Source of the DNA: Pycnopodia helianthoides
Lineage: Eukaryota > Echinodermata > Asteroidea > Forcipulatida > Asteriidae
DNA length: 64,000 nucleotides
Direction of reading: 5' to 3'
Assembly (NCBI GenBank): GCA_032158295.1
Contig: CM063259.1
Span: 15,933,064 to 15,997,063, forward strand
Below are positions 59,481 to 64,000 of the stretch, in pieces. Numbering within the stretch: the stretch's first letter is position 1; each line of letters starts with the position of its first letter. A model generated the notes under the pieces. It did no database searches. It was not told the origin of the DNA and saw only the letters and a list, made by a program, of their open reading frames with translations. Position numbers and translations under genes: made by a program.

Positions 59481-62400
59481 ATTAGCAATTTGTGTAATGA
59501 TTTGTTTTGTATAGCTGACTGGTTTTCAATCATGTCTGTCGTTTTCTACTAGCTATTACAGGGAAGTGCATCGAAAATGGAAAAAGGGGCTTTTTACTGG
59601 TATCAATCTCAAATGTAGAGATAGTGCAATTATCACCTATTTGCTATTCATCCACGCTCATCAAGGCGAGTTAAACTCTACACCTGTGTATCTACACAAG
59701 AACTCTTCCAACAAACGCTTCATTCAATGCTCAAATTACTCGTCGTTTTATTGGCGTTTCACCCTCAATTAATTTCCATTGATTGTTGACATTGAGTGGA
59801 GAATGCTGGGCCTGACAATGCCTACGGCTCTGCAATTAAATACCACCCATGGCACCGTACGATGCCATTGCCCCCTTCATTACGTACAGACTCATGAACT
59901 TTCCTTATGAAAACAGATATTTATATATATATATATATATGTATATATACTCTGCGGATGCTTTGTGATGTTTTTATTTCATCTTACATGATAATTAGCT
60001 ACGCAGGAAGAAGCGACCTTGGCTTCCACTGGTTGAGATGGTTTGTAGCGATGATAAAGAACTTTTACAGACACAAACATTTGGAGAGCACTCTTGATGC
60101 TGAGTTCCCGTTGTGATCTCACAAAAAAAAAGCTCTCGTTTGTTTATAAAAAGCTTGGAACAATAGCGTTAGAACAATTATTGTCCAACGATGTTACCAA
60201 ACAAAAGGAAGTATTTGAAAATCAACAAAGTGAACATAATTCTATCAATTTATGGTTAAAAAATACATTTCTGCTTGTAGTTTTTGTTTGCCTCAAAGGA
60301 AATTGCTACAATACACAAATATATACTATTAATATCCACACACACAAAAAAAAAAAAGCGTATGTTTTTTTGTTCTTTATGCTTCTTAAATCATTTTATT
60401 TTGCAAAAACGTTATGCTTATTTATAATTTATTTCGTAATGAAAATTTAAGACGTGACTGGAGACGTACAAATGATAAAACCCAATAAAATATTTTCTTT
60501 CTGGTCTAAAGCCAATTCTAATTGATTAAATTTTCTTCTTTTTTTACAAAACATAAATTGCGTTTGACTTTTATACTTTTACTTTTTGATGAAAACTTTC
60601 CGCAATACTGTGAACGACGAGCCAATTATAATGACCCTTTAATGTAATAAATGTTTGAGGCGCACGGATTTTACAAATCCTAAAACCACTTTACTCCCAG
60701 AGTAAATTGCCCCTTTATTTGATTACGTCATTCTACAGACGGCTTGACCTTGACGAATATGCGTCACAAACATATATAGTGTATGACCATTATAATATGT
60801 CGGGATGACCACAATCACTTTATATAACAATTGCAAACAGAAGCGATGTTGTTGTTGTTGTTAGCGTTTTGACACTTAATTTATGATGGCACCTTCAATT
60901 TGATTGTGTCTGGGTGTGTGTGTGTGTGTGATTCCAGGCTACACTTTCTTTCTAATATCGAATTGAGTTTCGTTGCTTTATAAACGTTCTTCTTCTTCTT
61001 TGGTTCGTTTTTTTTTAATGATTTTATTGAATGATCATGATGACACTGTCATAATTGTGCGGCTTGTCATGACCTTTTAACCCCGTACGACTGGCATTGT
61101 GTTTTATTTGTGCCATTTTTAAACAGCTTCTTATGTTCATTTCTATTCGATTTCTGAACTGCCTTTACCTCATGGCACCCCGGCAGGTTGGGTTTTTGTT
61201 CAATTTTAAAACATCTATCAAACTTAATGGTTAATTTAATTTTGTGTATTTAACCCCCCCCCCCTTGTTTTGTATGGGATGTTTTGTTCTTGCCCTTGTC
61301 TTATCAATCTTCTATTACTATATCCTCCCTTTCATCTTGCTGTTCGGTTTAAATGGGATATCTGACTACCTCATAAGATTTGACTTCAGGTTTCCACATT
61401 TTGGTTCTCAATAGTCGTGCACCATGAATCTGTTTAACTATTTCTTAAGCGATCGTCACAAAACAGAAGTATACGTTTAGGTAAAGGCTCTACAATTACC
61501 TCTTACCTTAAATATATTTACCGCAAAGAACTGTTCACGAAGTGTTGTATAGTTACAGTCTTCCAGTAGGACTTCTTCGTTCGTTAATTTTAAACTACGT
61601 TAATTAGGCTTACGCTAGATAACTAGAGTAACCTATATGTATTATACAATTACGTGGTAAGTTGACTTTCAACAGGGAAAGTTACTGTATAGGAGTGTAC
61701 ACTGCCAGCTCAGTTCCTATCCCTGCTTCCAGTCAACTGCTAAATATAAAGTCGTACTAAAGTTGTTAGAGAGATATGGTATAGATGTTGACTCTTCCAA
61801 GTGTAGCTGAAGACTGATCTCTCTCAGAGTTATGTAGGCCAGTTATTGTTCCCTACTTAGTGGTTACAAAAGAAAGGATTATCGAACTACAAAAGCTACA
61901 CTATTAGAAACTCTCCTGGTTAGGGGTGGAGCTAAACTATTTACAATACATACTTACTAGCTATGAAAAGGAATGGTGCTAGGCATTGATGCCTCTACAC
62001 ACCTTGATCTAAGCTGGCTCAGAAATGCAATGAATTCACTACATACGAACTCATAATATACGCCTAACTGGTAAATACCTTTGAGTTTTTGCGTTTTATG
62101 ATGGAAGGTTTTACGAATAGACATTGACACTGTTTTATTGAATATCAAAGCCTGTTTTAAAGGCATAACATATTTGACTAGGGTGCCGTGTCATTAATTC
62201 CTACGATAACCGCAGACCATCTGATTATAATAATCTTAAAGCATCACAAAAACTACTCGACAATAACAATCTCAAGGATTGACTTCTTGTTGTATGAAAC
62301 AACTCTTGGCGTAGCGTACGTTTCCCTGAATCGCTTGACGTTTTGTTTTGATTTAATCTTTACCAAGCGCTGATGAGCAGAAGACGGTGTCTCTCTTTAA

Positions 62401-63339
62401 CTCTAATCAAATGAAAAAAATCCGAAATGTACTTTTGTCGTCTATGCCCTGAGTTCAGTGAGAATAACCACGCTCTCTAACTCCTCATCTCTTGCTGTCT
62501 CTTTCCTTGTTGCTTTCTACCTATTAAGAAGAAAAAAAGCCCTCAGGCCACCCTTTCCTTTCGAGTGTCTCTAAGATGCCGTCTACGCTCAAATGCTTAT
62601 AGACATCTTAAACACACGGTTGGAGACGTCTTCGTGGTGATGCTTTCCGTTCAATTTACAATCGCGGTGACTTGAGTGGAGTATTGAAGAGGACGAGACG
62701 GTTGAACTTTTTTTATTGTTGGTTCGTGATGCCACAAAACAATACAATGGAAGCTTGTATCATTCGCAAGACTCAACATTGTTGTCATCATTATCGTCTT
62801 AATCCCCGTACATGCTTATAGATCTCAAATATTCTTATTATCATCCTCTTAATCCTATCATCAATATTTTAATCCCTATCCATATTGCTATCGTAATCTA
62901 AATTTTTACACACAGACACTATCATCATTGCTATATTCAGCTTAATTCCAATCATGTCACTATCATAACAATAGTCTGAATCCCTTTCAATCTAATCATC
63001 CGCACCAGCTTAATCCCAGTCGTATCGCAATCATCTTAATCCCATCATCAGTGTAATCCTAGTCATATCACTATCATGACAATCTTCTCAATCCTTTCAT
63101 TCTCATCATCCATCACCATTATATCACTACAATCATCATTGACATACTAATCGTGGTCCATATCATTGTCATCACAATCATCTTAATCACTTTTGATATG
63201 ATCATCATTATCATTATCTCTACCATTATCGTAATAATCATTAACATCTTCTCCTTATCACTCCCGCAGTATCGTCACGTTAATCCCGTCTAGATTGATA
63301 TAATTTTTTAATCGCTTTCATTCCATAGTCGTATAAAAG

Positions 63340-63840
63340 TCTCTATCACCATGACCATAATCACCGCAATCAAACCAACATCAACTACTCTGTTATAATT
63401 AGCTATCATATCACCCTCAGTAATTATCAATACAATCAAACCAACATCACTACACTGTTCATGTCACTATTACCATATACTCAAACCACCATCACTGTTC
63501 ATGTCACCATCACAATAATCACCGTAATCAAGCCAACATCAACTACACTGTTCATATCACAATACCTACTCAAACCACCATCTCTGTTTGTGTCACCATC
63601 ACCATAATCACCGTAGTCAAGCCAACATCAACTACACTGTTCAAATCACCATCACCATAATCACCATAATATACTCAAACCACCATCACTGTTCATGTCA
63701 CCATCACCATAATCACCATGATCACCGTAATCAAACCAACATCAACAACACCATAGCCACTAAAATTAAACCATTATCACTGTTCAAATCACCATCACCA
63801 TAGTCCATATAATCAAACTACCATCGACTACATTGTTAGT
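63340..63840. repeat. Degenerate CATCACCATAATCAC minisatellite
   Basis: AACCAACATCAACTACACTG TTCA and CACCATCACCATAATCACCG alternate in higher-order fashion. His/Asn-rich frames here are repeat translations. Confidence 0.7.
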
Positions 63841-64000
63841 TTTAATTCCTTTGTTTTTTTTGTATTGTATTGCCACTCAAGAAGTTTTATAAAATAAATA
63901 TACAACAAATTAAAAATAACTTAAATCAAAGTATAATTATCTCTTTTTTTTTCCCCAGGAATTTTCCCTCGAATTTCAAATCGGTGATTGTTAAATATCC

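Overview
This is 64 kb of animal nuclear DNA, AT-rich and mostly non-coding, with short GT-AG exons in a sea of microsatellites, minisatellites and small inverted-repeat elements. Several dispersed repeats (an element ending in a GGGCCCAATTTCATAGAGCTGC-like inverted repeat, a TTAA-flanked element, a tRNA-headed SINE) are of types I associate with echinoderm genomes, most likely a sea star. That assignment comes from memory of repeat families, not from a search.

Layout. 1-19 kb: no gene I can support, apart from one weak candidate exon near 16.5 kb; it holds a SINE tail, MITEs and low-complexity DNA. 19.07-39.70 kb, minus strand: two tandem, head-to-tail copies of an amino-acid transporter gene of the AAAP family (Aa_trans domain, relatives SLC32/SLC36/AVT). 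I reassembled eight coding exons for each by hand. Upstream copy A (27,895-39,701) is open throughout and encodes 480 residues. Downstream copy B (19,071-26,531) has the same eight exons and the same splice phases, but its exon 6 is one base shorter, which breaks the frame. Copy A's 6.3-kb first intron carries a homogeneous 118-bp satellite and a 72-bp satellite.

39.70-40.05 kb: a 350-bp head-to-head intergenic region with a perfect CRE palindrome separates copy A from a plus-strand gene. The first two coding exons of that gene (40,052-41,329) encode a SWIM zinc finger followed by the start of a YqaJ-type nuclease domain; the catalytic exons are not found. 47.07-47.73 kb, plus strand: the first coding exon of a receptor guanylate cyclase (signal peptide plus ANF-receptor ligand-binding domain), with an RFX X-box palindrome 0.5 kb upstream. 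From 47.73 to 64 kb I recognise no further exon; if the cyclase continues, its first intron exceeds 16 kb.

The three gene families (transporter pair, SWIM-YqaJ protein, receptor guanylate cyclase) show no obvious shared pathway. The most informative points are the history of the transporter duplication (local gene conversion around exon 3, a frame break, loss of the usual TM1 motif), the shared promoter, and several repeats that carry regulatory-looking motifs (CTCF-like, YY1-like, IR3 nuclear-receptor-like).
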